Assembly (NCBI GenBank): GCA_933207985.1
Contig: OW240917.1
Coordinates: 109,020,692 to 109,084,691, forward strand
DNA length: 64,000 nucleotides
Direction: 5' to 3'
From: Pelobates cultripes
Taxonomy: Eukaryota > Chordata > Amphibia > Anura > Pelobatidae
The notes below the pieces were generated by a model that had not been told where the DNA came from, made no database searches, and was given only the letters and a program-made list of their open reading frames with translations. Of this stretch, positions 32,996 through 42,975 are shown piece after piece. Position 1 is the stretch's first letter; every line of letters begins with the position of its first letter. A program made the translations under genes and the position numbers.

Positions 32996-33985
32996 CAGTG
33001 GCGGATCCGAGAGTGGGGGGGGGAACAGGGCAATTGCCCCTCCCCGAAATTCTCCCCTGCCGGCTAATGCAGGGCTGGCATTGTCCAAGTGCCCGCCCTG
33101 CAATGTGCCTGCGGACCGGGGAGGGAGATCAGAAATCTCCCTCCCCGGTCCGCAGGCACATTGCTGACAGCCGGCAGGGGAGGGAGTTAGAGAGGACCCG
33201 GGAGCTCTTACCAGCAGCTCCTCCGGGTCCTACTGTCGTGAGCACGGAGCGTTGCCCTGGTTACCACGGCAACGCTCCAAATCTCGCGAGAGTGCGGGCT
33301 AGAGTTCACCTCACCACCACTGTGACCACCAGGGAATCCCCACTGGACCACCAGGGATCCATAAAGTATATATTTATTTTAATTAAATTTAAAAAAAAAT
33401 ACAAACACTGCCCCCCCATAAACACACTGCCCTACAAACACTGCTCCCATACACACACTGCCCCACAAACACTGCCCCCATACACACACTACACACAATG
33501 CCCCACATACACTGCCCCCATGCACACACACTGCCCCACAAACACTGCCCCATACACACACTACACATACTGCCCCACAAACACTGCCCCAATGCACACA
33601 CTGCCCCACACACACTGCAACCCTGACATACACTGCCGCCCTCATGCACACACTTCACCACTCACACACACTGCACCTTTCACACACACTTCACCCCTAA
33701 CACATACCACTGCTCCTATGCTCTATATCCCAGCAGACCCCAGGTTAGTTGTCAAACTGTTCTTAAATGGTTTGACTACTTACTCTGGGATCCTGGCACT
33801 ACTGGCGCCATAACTACTACACTGAGCTGTAGTGGTTATTTTGCCTGGATTATTTCTTTAACCCCTCAAGGACACATGACATGTGTGACATGTCATGATT
33901 CCCGTTTATTCCAGAAGTGTGGTCCTTAAGGGGTTAAATAATCTACAAGTGCCCCTCCCGAGATCAGGCCCTGGATCCGCCACTA
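32996..33985. mobile_element. 990-bp hAT-like non-autonomous element with 8-bp TSD
   Basis: Ends are CAGTGGCGGATCC and GGATCCGCCACTA. Flanks are AGCACATT (32988-32995) and AACACATT (33986-33993), an 8-bp duplication with one difference. Inside is a GC-rich palindrome (GGGGAGGGAGATC...GATTTCTCCCTCCCC at 33115-33150, with flanking TGCGGACC/GGTCCGCA arms). A TTACCACGGCAACGCTCC block, CCACTGGACCACCAGGGA and a CACTGCCCC-rich low-complexity tract (33405-33690) follow. A TTAA miniature (33858-33937) is nested near its right end. The 271-aa plus ORF (32998-33813) and the 90-aa minus ORFs read palindrome and CA/CCC repeats and are not genes. Confidence 0.82.
33858..33937. mobile_element. 80-bp TTAA-flanked palindromic miniature element (copy 2)
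   Basis: TTAA at both ends, ends CCCCTCAAGGAC / GTCCTTAAGGGG, interior ACATGACATGTGTGACATGT. It has the same length as the copy at 2103-2182 and differs at only a few positions. It is nested in the 990-bp hAT-like element. Confidence 0.88.
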
Positions 33986-33994
33986 AACACATTG

Positions 33995-34172
33995 GGGAAC
34001 ATTGACATTGTGGCAGGCTTATGCCATGTTTGATCATATACTGTAACTTAACTCCCATTATTTGTTGCCTAGATGTGATGCAATTGCAGTTTAGTGATCA
34101 GTGAGTGTGCTGGATTTTGTATGTTGTATAAATTGACCCCAGCTGCACCCTTGTAAGTATGCATGTTTAGGT
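33995..34172 (+). repeat. Dispersed repeat copy 1 of a direct pair
   Basis: The block ACATTGACATTGTGG ... GATCATATA ... GGATTTTGTATGTTGTA recurs at 35713-35945 in the same orientation. The intervening 1.5 kb holds LINE-type tails. Family unknown. Confidence 0.65.
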
Positions 34173-34544
34173 AAGTAATTTTGAACACTGCAGCTGTAAG
34201 CCCCAAATCATCATCCATCCCCGCAACAAGGCTTTTTAATTTTGATCACTGCAGCTGTAAGGTACGGACTGAGATGGAGAAGATATTCAACCAGATTTCT
34301 TTAATCTTGTTACTAGATTATTATTTTACTATAATGATGCTACCATTGTTACTTATAGTTTACTACTGTAATATGTTGTGCTTGCTGTTGCATGTAGTTA
34401 TTAATAATCTTAGTGTTAGAATTCTGGTTGGCAAATATTTACTTGTTTATAACAAATGGCTAGCCTATTCCATTTGTTCTCCCCACCACACATGCCACTG
34501 CCAGCTGTAAATTCCTTTATGTAACTGTCTTATCTCTCTTACTT

Positions 34545-34915
34545 AGCCCCAAATCATCATTCATTCCTGCAACAAGGCCTTTTAATTTTACTTGGTTCTA
34601 CCCACCCACCCTGGTTCATTCTAACTAAATAGGATGCCCTTCCAGCTGCTTGGAACCATAGCCAATCACCTCCCCATTCCCTTCACATGCTATCAGCTGC
34701 TGCAGTTATACTATTAACACTCTCTCTATCATCACATACAAATCCCTCTGCTACCTCTTGTCTTATCTCTACAGTTTAACCTTTAGATTGTAAGCTCAAG
34801 GGCAGGGCCCTCCACCTACTGTATCGGTCTGTTCTTATTGTGTTGTCTTTCCTAATTGTACAGCGCTGCGGAATATGTTGGTGCTTTATAAATGCCAGTA
34901 ATAATTAAATAAGCG
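34545..34915 (+). repeat. LINE-type 3' tail, plus orientation
   Basis: Ends with TAGATTGTAAGCTCAAGGGC, CAGCGCTGCGGAATATGTTG, a TTTATAAATGCCAGTAATAAT tail (interrupted here for length) and a short AT repeat. The tail structure (AGGGCCCTC ... GCGCT ... TATAAATGCCAGTAATAAT) is the counterpart of the inverted tail at 35030-35180 next to the L2 ORF, so both are inferred to be L2-type 3' ends. A CCCCAAATCATCATCCATCC motif occurs at both 34200 and 34548. Confidence 0.5.
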
Positions 34916-35029
34916 CAGCCAGTTGGTTTCATATTATATATACTTGGGAGTCCAGGCCAACCCCTTGGTTTTGCACCTCTCCCTGTCACAGGTGCCTCAT
35001 TCCAGGTCTCTATATAACCTGGAATAAAA

Positions 35030-35715
35030 ATAATATTATTATTACTGGCATTTATATAGCGCCTGCATGTTCCGTAGCGCTTTACAATATTATCAAAGGG
35101 GGAGATTTAACAATAAATGAGACAATTAAAAAAAACTTACAGGAAAAATAGGTTGAAGAGGGCCCTGCTAAAAAAAAGCTTATAGTCTATAGCAAACAAA
35201 CAAGGTGGAGTGAAGCAGAGCTGGAGGAGAAAATCGAGTGCTTTAGGAGAGAGCAAGAGACAGGTATGTGAGGTAGAGGTTACTCTGGGAGGCCATAAAC
35301 TCTCCTAAAGAGATGGGTTTTGAGACACTTTTTAAATGATTGAAGACTAGGGGAAAGCTTGATGGTCGTAGGCAGGCTATTCCAAAGGAAAGGAGCCACC
35401 CGCGAGAAGTCCTGCAAGCGTGAGTTGGCTGTATGGGTGCAAGCAGCAGACAGGAGAAGGGCAGAGCAGAGAGACCGAGAAGGGGCATACCTGCGGATCA
35501 GTGAAGAAATATAGGAGGGGCTAGAATTGCTCAGTGCTTTATAGGTGTGGATTAAAACCTTGAATTGACTCCTATAGGATACAGGAAGCCAATGTAAGGA
35601 CTGACAGAGGGGAGAGGTGTGAGAGGAGCGACAGGAGAGGAAAATGGTACCGCAAGTAAATTGATTAATCTCATAAGAGCAGACATTAGGTGCTAGAGTA
35701 AGACTTGCCAAGAAT
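35030..35715 (-). mobile_element. L2-type LINE 3' end
   Basis: Minus-strand ORF2 C-terminus (stop at 35280) followed by a ~240-bp 3' UTR. The UTR has the AGGGCCCTCTTCAACCT motif, a GCGCTACGGAACATGCAGGC motif and a (ATT)n tail at about 35030-35046. It is inserted in, or abutting, the second copy of the dispersed repeat (from 35713). Confidence 0.75.
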
Positions 35716-35759
35716 GGGGTACATTGACGTTGTGGGAGGCTTATGCAATGTATGATCAT
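35280..35759 (-). pseudogene. L2 LINE ORF2 C-terminal domain (open, 5'-truncated)
   Basis: The ORF is 159 residues and still open. It carries the classic L2 C-terminal order: SLHWLPVSYRSQFKVLIHTY, ALSNSSPSYISSLI, YAPSRSLCSA, SRLQDFSRVAPFLWNSLP, and FKKCLKTHLFRRVYG just before the stop. This region follows the RT thumb in L2-like LINEs. The first ~15 residues (MIIHCISLPQRQ) come from the flanking dispersed repeat, so the apparent ATG is not an original start. No RT catalytic motif is present. The minus ORF at 35243-35488 is its shadow. Confidence 0.85.
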
Positions 35760-35945
35760 ATAATGTAACTAAACCCCCCTTTATTTTTTTTCCTAGATGA
35801 GGTGTTTTTAAATAAAGCTATTACATTCTGTGAGACTTTAAATTGCTGTTTAGTGAGTGGGTGAGTATGCTGGATCTTGTATGTTGTATGAATTGGCCTC
35901 AGCGGCACCCTATAATGTATGAGTGTTCAGGTGAGTGCAGCTGTC
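35713..35945 (+). repeat. Dispersed repeat copy 2 of the direct pair
   Basis: Matches 33995-34172, with an additional ~45-bp segment after CCTAGATG. Shared GATCATATAATGTAACT and GGATCTTGTATGTTGTA-type blocks. Confidence 0.65.
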
Positions 35946-36808
35946 TTGGTTTCACATTTATAAATTAACCTTGTTACACCCCACTGGCTGCCAATCAGAC
36001 AACCAGACCTGTTATTTCCTAATCCCGATTAGTGGAGAAATACCCAGGAGGCAGGCAATTGTTCAGAGCACCTGTTCAGAGGAATATATTGGCACTATAT
36101 GAATAATTCTCATTGTAAATTTACTAAATTAGTCAAATAAAAAAAGCCATTGGAGTGTTCATTTCAATGCATACATATCTAATAAAAAATATGTGTGTTT
36201 ATATATATATATACATACATGTAAATATGTGTGTGAAACATATATGTGTATGTGAGCCCCAAAAAAATTTCTTGTGGCTCTCTGTAATCTCAGTTCACTT
36301 AATCTAAATTGCATTGAGCCAAATAGACTCCAGCTATTTTCTATCTGGAACTCCGCTATTTTCTTAAATGATGGCATCAGTGATTTGTCTGAAACTAGCT
36401 CCAGCTAAACAGTCGCTGAGTGATAAACTAACGTCTGCCAAATTGCCTTGCTATGAAAAAAAAGATTTTGCAATGTTAAAAGTAGTCATGGGGGATTTAG
36501 ACTTGGAGCTGGGGATAGAAAGAAGGTGATATATGTTTAGAGAGCTCATGGATTTGAATTAAATAAATTAAAGTGTCACTCCAACCAACATATCTGACAT
36601 AGCTCAGCATAGTCTTTATATTGCCTAGAGTCTCTTGGCAACATCCACCAATTTTTATATCAAACCATTTAGAAGTATCTTCGAAAAGCTAGGGCTGCAC
36701 CTGGCACCTGAAGACCACCAACACTCCAGCCACATTGATATGCAAAAGTAATGCAGTGATTTTCAAAGAGTATACAAGACATATCACGATTTCCTCCTTT
36801 CTTTAAGC
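35946..36808. other. Non-coding stretch
   Basis: A TATATATA/TACATACATG microsatellite lies at 36200-36220. Nothing else is recognisable. Confidence 0.4.
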
Positions 36809-37004
36809 TTAAAGGACCACTATAGGCACCCAGACCACTTCAGCTTAATGAATTGGTCTGGGTGCCACGTCCATCTAGGGTTAACCCTGCCTGCTGTACA
36901 CATAGCAGTTTCAGAGAAACTGCTATGTTTACAATAGGGTTAATCCAGCCTCTAGTGGCTGTCTCATTGACAGCCGCTAGAGGCACTTCCATGCTTCTCA
37001 CTGA
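36809..37004. mobile_element. Half of a TTAA-type element, broken at the LTR junction
   Basis: Begins TTAAAGGACCACTATAGG (TTAA 36809-36812) and matches the reverse complement of the right half of the 501-bp element at 49504-50004. Shared blocks are CAGACCACTTCAGCTTAATG, the GCAGTTTCAGAGAAACTGC palindrome, GCTAGAGGCACTT and CTTCTCACTG. It stops exactly where the truncated chromovirus LTR starts, so its other half is missing. Confidence 0.75.
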
Positions 37005-37005
37005 A

Positions 37006-37130
37006 GACCTCGGCTATTCCTGGCTATTCTTTGGTATGTTAGTCCGGCCATTCTAAGGTCCGGTATACGTTACCTATCAGTCCTCTGTGTTACACAGTTC
37101 TACGTGCTGGATCATTCTGTAATCCTGACA
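37006..37130 (+). repeat. Truncated 5' LTR of the chromovirus
   Basis: The 125 bp align end to end with 38722-38846 and differ at about two positions (for example GGCTATTC against GACTATTC, and TATGTTAG against TACGTTAG). The 5' ~370 bp are missing, and the break abuts a TTAA element half. Confidence 0.88.
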
Positions 37131-37137
37131 TTACGAC

Positions 37138-37376
37138 ATGGCCATAGATCCTGTAGAATTGTGTAAGCACATAGCTGCTTGCGAAAGGAAACTGGAGGAT
37201 AATGATCACCGCTTGGATCAATTTGCCCAGGCTTTCAGTACGCTTCTTACTTGTACAGCAACCTGTGGCTGCTCATACTGTGTCACCTATGCCTTGTGTA
37301 CCTCCGCCTATAGTATACAAGGTACCAACTATCTCTCTATCTCCTCCTCTGCATTTTGATGGTAATTTCCAAAAAA
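37138..37376 (+). pseudogene. Chromovirus gag remnant (N-terminus)
   Basis: ATG at 37138, seven bases after the LTR end. MAIDPVELCKHIAACERKLE and DNDHRLDQFAQAFSTLLT read like the helical N-terminus of gypsy gag. A frameshift follows near 37250-37260. In a second frame (37202-37417) the expected Pro-rich stretch and PPLHFDGNFQK (start of the capsid-like region) appear. It then jumps to integrase sequence. Overlapping ORFs in two frames are explained by this one shift. Confidence 0.7.
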
Positions 37377-37389
37377 TTACCATCATCTC

Positions 37390-38450
37390 AAGACCTGGTA
37401 CTGATCTTTATACGTGAGATTGTCCGTCTGCATGGCATTCCTCACAATATTGTATCTGATAGAGGTTCTTAGTTTGTATACCAGTTTTGGAGGGCTTTAA
37501 ATAAGCAATTGGGGATTGAATTGTCTTTTTCATCCTCTTACCACCCCCAGACTAATGGTACAGCTGAGAGGGCTAACCAGTCTTTGGAGTTATACTTGCG
37601 TTGTTTCGTTAATAGCACTCAATACAATTGGTCCAAATTATTATCATGGGCCGAGTTTGCTAGGAACAATGCTGACCATGACTCCTCTGGGCATAGTCCA
37701 TTTTTTGTTAATAATGGCAGGCATCCTACTGTCCTACCAGCTGTTTTTTCTTACACGGCTATTCCTGCTTTGGATGACCGTCTGGCTTCCATCCGTGATA
37801 CCTGGGTTAAAGTTCAATCTGCTCTGGGTACTGCTGCTGACCATTTCAAGCATTTTGCTGATAAACGTCAAGGTGCCAACCCTGTTTACCAATTGGGTGA
37901 GAGGGTTTGGTTATCTTCTCGTAACATCAGGCTCAAAGTCCCTAGCATGAAATTTTCTCTTAGGTTCATTGGACCTTTTCGTATCCTTCGTAAGATCAAT
38001 CCTGTTGCGTATTCTCTGGCCCTTCATGCCTCCTTGAAAATTCCTAATATCTTTCATGTGCCCTTGCTCAAACCTCTTGTTTGCAATAAATATACTGTCT
38101 CAAGTGTCTCTCTTCCTCCCTTAGTTGTTTCTGGACAGGAAGAGTATGAGGTCTCCTCCATAATTGATTCCAGGTTTTCTCGGGGCACTTTACAGTACTT
38201 GGTGGATTGGAAAGGTTATGGACCAGCCGATTGTTCTTGGGTTCCGGCATCTGATATACATGCTGGCCGCAAGATTCGCTATTTTCACAATAAATTTCCT
38301 CTCAAACCTGGTCCTGCCCGCCTGGTGGGCGTTCTTCAGGTGGGGGGTAATGTCACGTATTCATCCGCTTACAAAAATGTGGTTAATGACATTTACTGTC
38401 CACACAGGAAAAGTTGTGCCGAGCAACAACCAAATGCACAGAAGGGTTAA
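37390..38450 (+). pseudogene. Chromovirus integrase C-terminal half with chromodomain
   Basis: The frame opens upstream of the ATG at 37509 with REIVRLHGIPHNIVSDRGS (the second catalytic Asp in SDRGS), then an in-frame TAG at 37470-37472 where family members have Gln. From 37509 the 313-residue ORF is intact. It holds SSYHPQTNGTAERANQSLE with the catalytic Glu, the GPFRILRKINPVAYSL and FHVPLLKP integrase C-terminal blocks, and a chromodomain at about residues 210-262. The chromodomain shows YEVSSIIDSR, LVDWKGYGPADCSWVPASD with the aromatic/acidic pattern. Chromodomains of this class direct integration to marked chromatin. The long open frame suggests recent activity of the parent. Confidence 0.9.
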
Positions 38451-38846
38451 TGCTGACCAGCAATTATGCAAATGAGATCTGGTAACTGCCTTTGGGGTCA
38501 AAGGCCGGTTACAGCCTATCAGACCTAGAGGAGGGGTATTTAGGCCCAGTTCTCATCCTGCTCAGTGCCCTGGCGTGGTTTCCCTTTTGGTTGTCCGAGA
38601 GTGCATTATTGATTCTGGTAATTCTGGTAATTTGACTTTGGCATTGATTTTGACTTCCCTGTTTTCTGGCATCCCTGACTCCTGGCTTTTCCTTATCATT
38701 GTGTCTCTTTCTGTATCCCTTGACCTCGGCTATTCCTGACTATTCTTTGGTACGTTAGTCCGGCCATTCTAAGGTCCGGTATACGTTACCTATCAGTCCT
38801 CTGTGTTACACAGTTCTACGTGCTGGATCATTCTGTAATCCTGACA
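38351..38846 (+). repeat. 3' LTR of the chromovirus
   Basis: 496 bp, TGTCACG...CCTGACA (TG...CA ends). It overlaps the last codons of the integrase ORF. GGGGTATTTAGGCCC at about 38533 could be promoter sequence. No target-site duplication can be tested because the 5' LTR is truncated. Confidence 0.88.
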
Positions 38847-41084
38847 CCTTGTTATCAAACTATTTCAACATGGTCTGACAACATACTCTGTTTATAGGAT
38901 TTTCCTTTAGGAGAATCCTGTCAGCTCCTCAGCACCATGCAGGACATCACTTATTGGCTGAGAATAACCGCATTTTGTGCGGTAAGTGTGGATAGAGACA
39001 TTTTGCACAGAAACTGTTCTATCAATTCATGAGTTAGTTGTCTGACACATTATCTAAAATGAGTGAAAGTCAGCTAATTCATCAACAATCTATGACAAAA
39101 ATTTTTTGTGTGTGCGCAAAACGTTAAAAACCAGCAGCTCAAAAAAACATTTGTGAAACGTTCCTTACTTTCCTTCAGCAAAATAACAATATATATTACA
39201 AGTGCAAACTTATAATACAAAACGCAACATTTTGTGGGAGTGAGTATCTTACCCCATTACAGTATGCGGTACAATTACGATGTTAAAACAGCAGCATTAA
39301 TAGATAAAAACAGAGAGAACAACAAATTTGTGGAAACCTGTGATACGGATTGCTACTTATATAATACTGAATATGGTTTGGATATGTGTATCCTGATTTG
39401 TTATTTCCCGTCATGTATCATCTTATGCTTACATTGTTGTTTTGTTTATAGAAATTGTTTAAAAAATACTTTTTTATTAAATTATTTCAGAAGAATAGAA
39501 GGTACACTCATGAAGAGCAGGATATAACACCATCAAGGTGTCATACAGGTCACAAGAGGAAAAATGCTTTGAAGATTACATTGTGTGTCCATAGAGTGTT
39601 CTTAAACACTGTTCAAATCACCACATGTAATTAAAGAGTTCAAGGCCAGTTTAGTAATTTTGTTGAAAGATGTTTCTTTAAACTTGATTTAATACTAGTT
39701 TTGACCATATATATTCACTATCACTAGGAATATTGTTCAAAGATCCCACAAAAATAATGAACCTGCTTTCAGAATCAGATACCTCTCTTGCAATAGAAAA
39801 GACCCATTATTGATTAAATAAAATACACACCTTTAGATTTGGGAGCAAGTGCATGAAAAGCCATAAGGTACAAGGAAGATTTGAAATGAGCAAGACATGG
39901 TGGCAAAAGTGGGTTTCTTGCAGACAAACAATAGTTGGAGCTTTCACTTCATGTGTATGTTCCACTTAATGTCTAGACATGGCCCCAATAGCAATATAAA
40001 ATGAATGCGTTGTATATAGCAAAGAGAAAATCAAAAAATCAAATCAAATTGCAGACATAATCTCAGATGACATTACAAAGGAAATTAAGCATTTTCACTG
40101 TGGTTCTGAGAGTACTATGGACTAAGTGGCCAAATTAATCCAAGGTGGAGATTTCCACATGAAACTCTTTAATTATTGAAAATGGATTAGTTAATATAGT
40201 TTTCCCCAACTATCTGAATGCCTCATAGATCCATGTTTGTATATGCAAACGCTGATAGACACTGTAATATAATTCCCCTCCATTCTCCAGAAGTAAGTCA
40301 ATATAACCTTAATTTTGGGTGAAAGCTCTTGGAGACAATTCAGGTTGCATGAATTGTAAGATGCAAGACATGTTTAGAGACTTATTGTCCATCTTTCTGT
40401 GCTATGTAAACTAAATCTAATTCAAGTCAGTGCGAGTTGTCTATGTTTTTGGATTAAAGATTCAATTTTATCAATTAATTAAGTTAGATCGCAGTGAACT
40501 GTGCAAACATACCATCTGCAAATACAACATAAAAACAATCTATTGCAACAATAGTTAATTACTAATTAGCCCTTTGAGTAATAAATAATACAGGCCTGCT
40601 GATGTTGCCAGTTTGTCCATGTGAGCTATACACTTTAACTACAACTTTCTGTCATATTCTATTTAATGAGCTGATCAATATAAAATATTTATGGAAATTG
40701 ACTTTGTTAGAAAATAACCTCTCAATCCTTCTGCTAGCAATTTGCTGTGAAATAATTTATTGTAGGGTCATGGAGTTCACATGTAGTTGTGTAATATAAA
40801 TAAAGATTAACTCAGGTTATGGAAGTACTCAATAGACTACAAAGCATCACGTTGAGTAATGTGATCTTGTTCACTTTCTTCACATGCTTCTTAATAAAAA
40901 AAATAAAATTAAAGGCAAGCACACACTCAGTAAAATTCAGGATTTTTTTTTTCTAAATATATTGTGAATATTACATAAAATTACAAGAAGTGCTTGTCCT
41001 GAGGCGTGCTCCAAAAACAGAAAAAAAAACCAGATAAATATATTTCTTTATATGTATCAAACAATACTAAGAAAGCTTATACCC
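38847..41084. other. AT-rich non-coding stretch
   Basis: ORFs at 39234-39527 and 40602-40799 lack motifs. No repeat pair was found. Confidence 0.4.
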
Positions 41085-41340
41085 TGAAAGACATTATAAC
41101 CTGTAACATAAAAAGTACTTGTTGGTGTCCTTGTTGCCTCCAGTATGTTGGTAGGACCACAATATGACTTAAAACAAGAATAGCAAAGCAAATCATACAG
41201 TTATCTAAAATTTATGGGAATTCGCACTTTAAAGCAAGAATGGAGAAGAGGTGACAATTAAAAAACAGGCACATTTGAAATGGAATATGTATATTTATAT
41301 CCAAATGGCCTCAATGCCTACTTTTGATTTTTTATAATGT
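41085..41340 (+). pseudogene. Penelope-like element GIY-YIG endonuclease 3' fragment
   Basis: In one plus-strand frame from 41102: CNIKSTCWCPCCLQYVGRTT, a stop, then LKTRIAKQI. This is the second half of the GIY-YIG domain (C-P-C-x-x-x-Y-V-G-R-T-x-R-x-L-K-x-R-I-x-x-H). The C-terminal end is near 41280-41325 with a YPNGLN motif, matching NTLAPNGLNIDFEL of the ORF at 50288-51067. Several stops show it is dead. AT-rich 3' flanking sequence to about 41530 is probably untranslated region. Confidence 0.7.
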
Positions 41341-41539
41341 ATCTTTTTTTTATGTACTGTATTGCTGTACACTTTTTATTTATTGTGGTCCTTTATCCAT
41401 ATACATTATATATGTTGTACACATTTTAAAACTATTTTTATATACATTTGTAGATTTGTTTATGTATTTTTTTAAGCCCATACTATTTTGTTTTCAAACC
41501 AAAAATTTATATAATTTATATATTTAAAAAAACAACTAT

Positions 41540-41690
41540 CTATTTAAATGTGCAAAGGGATTTGGATCAGTGTGCAAGTACTTTTTTCTTTGCATGCATA
41601 GGGGCTGATGTGTACTAAAGTTGTTGCTGCTGCCCAGGTGTTGTGGGAGTTTAAGTGAAGGCTTATTTCTGTATATCTAAACCTTAAGGG
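41540..41690 (+). repeat. Dispersed repeat pair, copy A
   Basis: GTGTGCAAGTACTTTTTTC, GTGTACTAAAGTTGTTGCTG and TTGTGGGAGTTTAAG recur in the same order at 45545-45730. Copy A follows a Penelope 3' fragment, so the pair may be Penelope terminal sequence (inference). Confidence 0.6.
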
Positions 41691-42317
41691 GTAGCCTGTG
41701 CCCCGGACAGCCCCAGACCCACTTGTTAAAATCTGACCGAGTCTGCCGAACTATGGGTTGTGGGGGCAGGAGGAGGGGTGGAGGCAGCTTGACGCATCCG
41801 GTACATCAATTGTCTGACTGAGAGATACACTAAAACCCTGGAACTGCTCGTCGGATTGGGACTGTGCCACAATATGGTGACTCTTTGATCGGATCTCTTA
41901 CCTCCAATCAGAGCTCTATTTAGACAGTAAGGACACTTGGTGAGGAGTTAGCCAGAGACTTATAATATGTGGGAGTGTTGTCAAGTAAAAGGGGGCACTG
42001 GGGGGCAATCTGTACATCTTTCCTCTAAATCTGGGAAGGCACAGCAAGGAGTCTATCTTGTTAGCTGGAGATGATACAATCAAGAACCTAGACAGAGTGG
42101 CCCCAAGGTAGAACTATTGTAAGTGCCATTGCATTGAGACCCCTTTGGTGTGGGAATCCACATCTATGTGTATAAATAGCTGTGTTGTGTGCAATAAAGA
42201 TGCATTCTATTCCCCTAAATTAAGTCTTGACTAATGTGTGGAGAAAAGTTAAAAACACTGAGAGAAAGTATCCAGATCAATCGGCCCTGCAGAGAGCTAT
42301 AACCACTGCAAGGTGCT
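41691..42317. other. LTR-like non-coding stretch
   Basis: Contains TATAAATAG (about 42172) followed 20 bp later by AATAAA (about 42190), a promoter/poly-A pairing seen in LTRs. I could not define TG...CA ends or a duplication. Downstream is a ~18-bp GCTATAACCACTGCA minisatellite (42290-42325 and 42684-42730) split by the hAT miniature. Confidence 0.35.
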
Positions 42318-42325
42318 ATAACCAC

Positions 42326-42682
42326 TAGACGTGTGCAATTCGTTTAATTCGTTTAATTCTGAATGTACATTCAGATGTATTGTGTGCAATTCTGAGGGCT
42401 CCCAGTGCCAGGATTGCCACCACAACCACTCATACATCTATAGGGCTCCCAGTGCTAGGATTGCCACCACAACCACTTACTAGACATGTGCAATTTGTTT
42501 CAAGCAATTCAGACTTTTGGATGCTTATGAATGTCCGAATTGCCGAAGTTCCGAATTGCCGAAGTTTGGTAGTTCGGAAGTGCCGAACCAAACCAAATGC
42601 CGTTGCTCTGAATTGCCGAAGCAGACACATTTTTTAACTTACCCGAATTTTCAAACCAATTTTTTGCCCATGCACTTCCCTA
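42326..42682. mobile_element. 357-bp hAT-type miniature element with internal duplication
   Basis: Ends are TAGACGTGTGCAATT and CATGCACTTCCCTA. Flanks are ATAACCAC (42318-42325) and CTAACCAC (42683-42690), 7 of 8 matching. Same family as 14598-14873, inverted. Inside, the ~45-bp unit GGGCTCCCAGTGC(C/T)AGGA ... CCACCACAACCACT is duplicated (about 42397-42480). A second TAGACATGTGCAATT end copy at 42481 suggests a partially duplicated or doubly inserted element. Confidence 0.75.
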
Positions 42683-42975
42683 CTAACCACTGCAGGTAGC
42701 TATAAACACTGCAGAGAGCTGTAACCAGAAATGCAAGCAAACAGTTAACCAGAGACCTTCAACTCCTGGGTCTGACGTGCACTGGCGTCCCCTGCTAGCA
42801 GCAAGGACACTGACCTAACGGTGATACTCTGCCAGAGTACTGTAGCTCCATTACCCATGTTTGTTGCTGTCTGGACTGATGCATTTTTGAATACAAGGTT
42901 GTAAAACAAGGATTAGTTAGATTCAAAACAAAAGAAAGTATGTAGAAGACGATAAAGGTCTAGCTGACTGCCTCA

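Larger units (their letters stand above)
32938..34136. repeat. Inverted repeat disrupted by the hAT-like element
   Basis: ACAACATACAAAATCCAGCA (about 32948-32967) is the inverse of TGCTGGATTTTGTATGTTGT (about 34109-34128), with ~50-bp arms. The hAT-like element was inserted in the loop. Arms end near 32990 and 34083. Confidence 0.65.
37006..38846 (+). mobile_element. Ty3/gypsy chromovirus, internally deleted
   Basis: A truncated 5' LTR (37006-37130) is nearly identical to the last 125 bp of the 3' LTR (38722-38846). The full 3' LTR is 38351-38846 (starts TGTCACGTATTC, ends ATCCTGACA), preceded by a purine tract GGTGGGGGGTAA that fits the plus-strand primer. Internally, a short gag start (37138) is fused by deletion to integrase sequence (from about 37390); most of gag, protease, RT and RNase H are missing. 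The deletion and one nonsense codon make it non-autonomous. Confidence 0.9.

Noticed and set aside
33379..33661. Two 90-residue Cys/Gly-rich minus-strand ORFs
   Set aside because: They read a CACTGCCCC low-complexity tract in two frames inside a hAT-like element.
32998..33813. 271-residue plus-strand ORF
   Set aside because: Spans a GC palindrome then CA/CCC repeats; composition follows the DNA repeat and no domain is visible.
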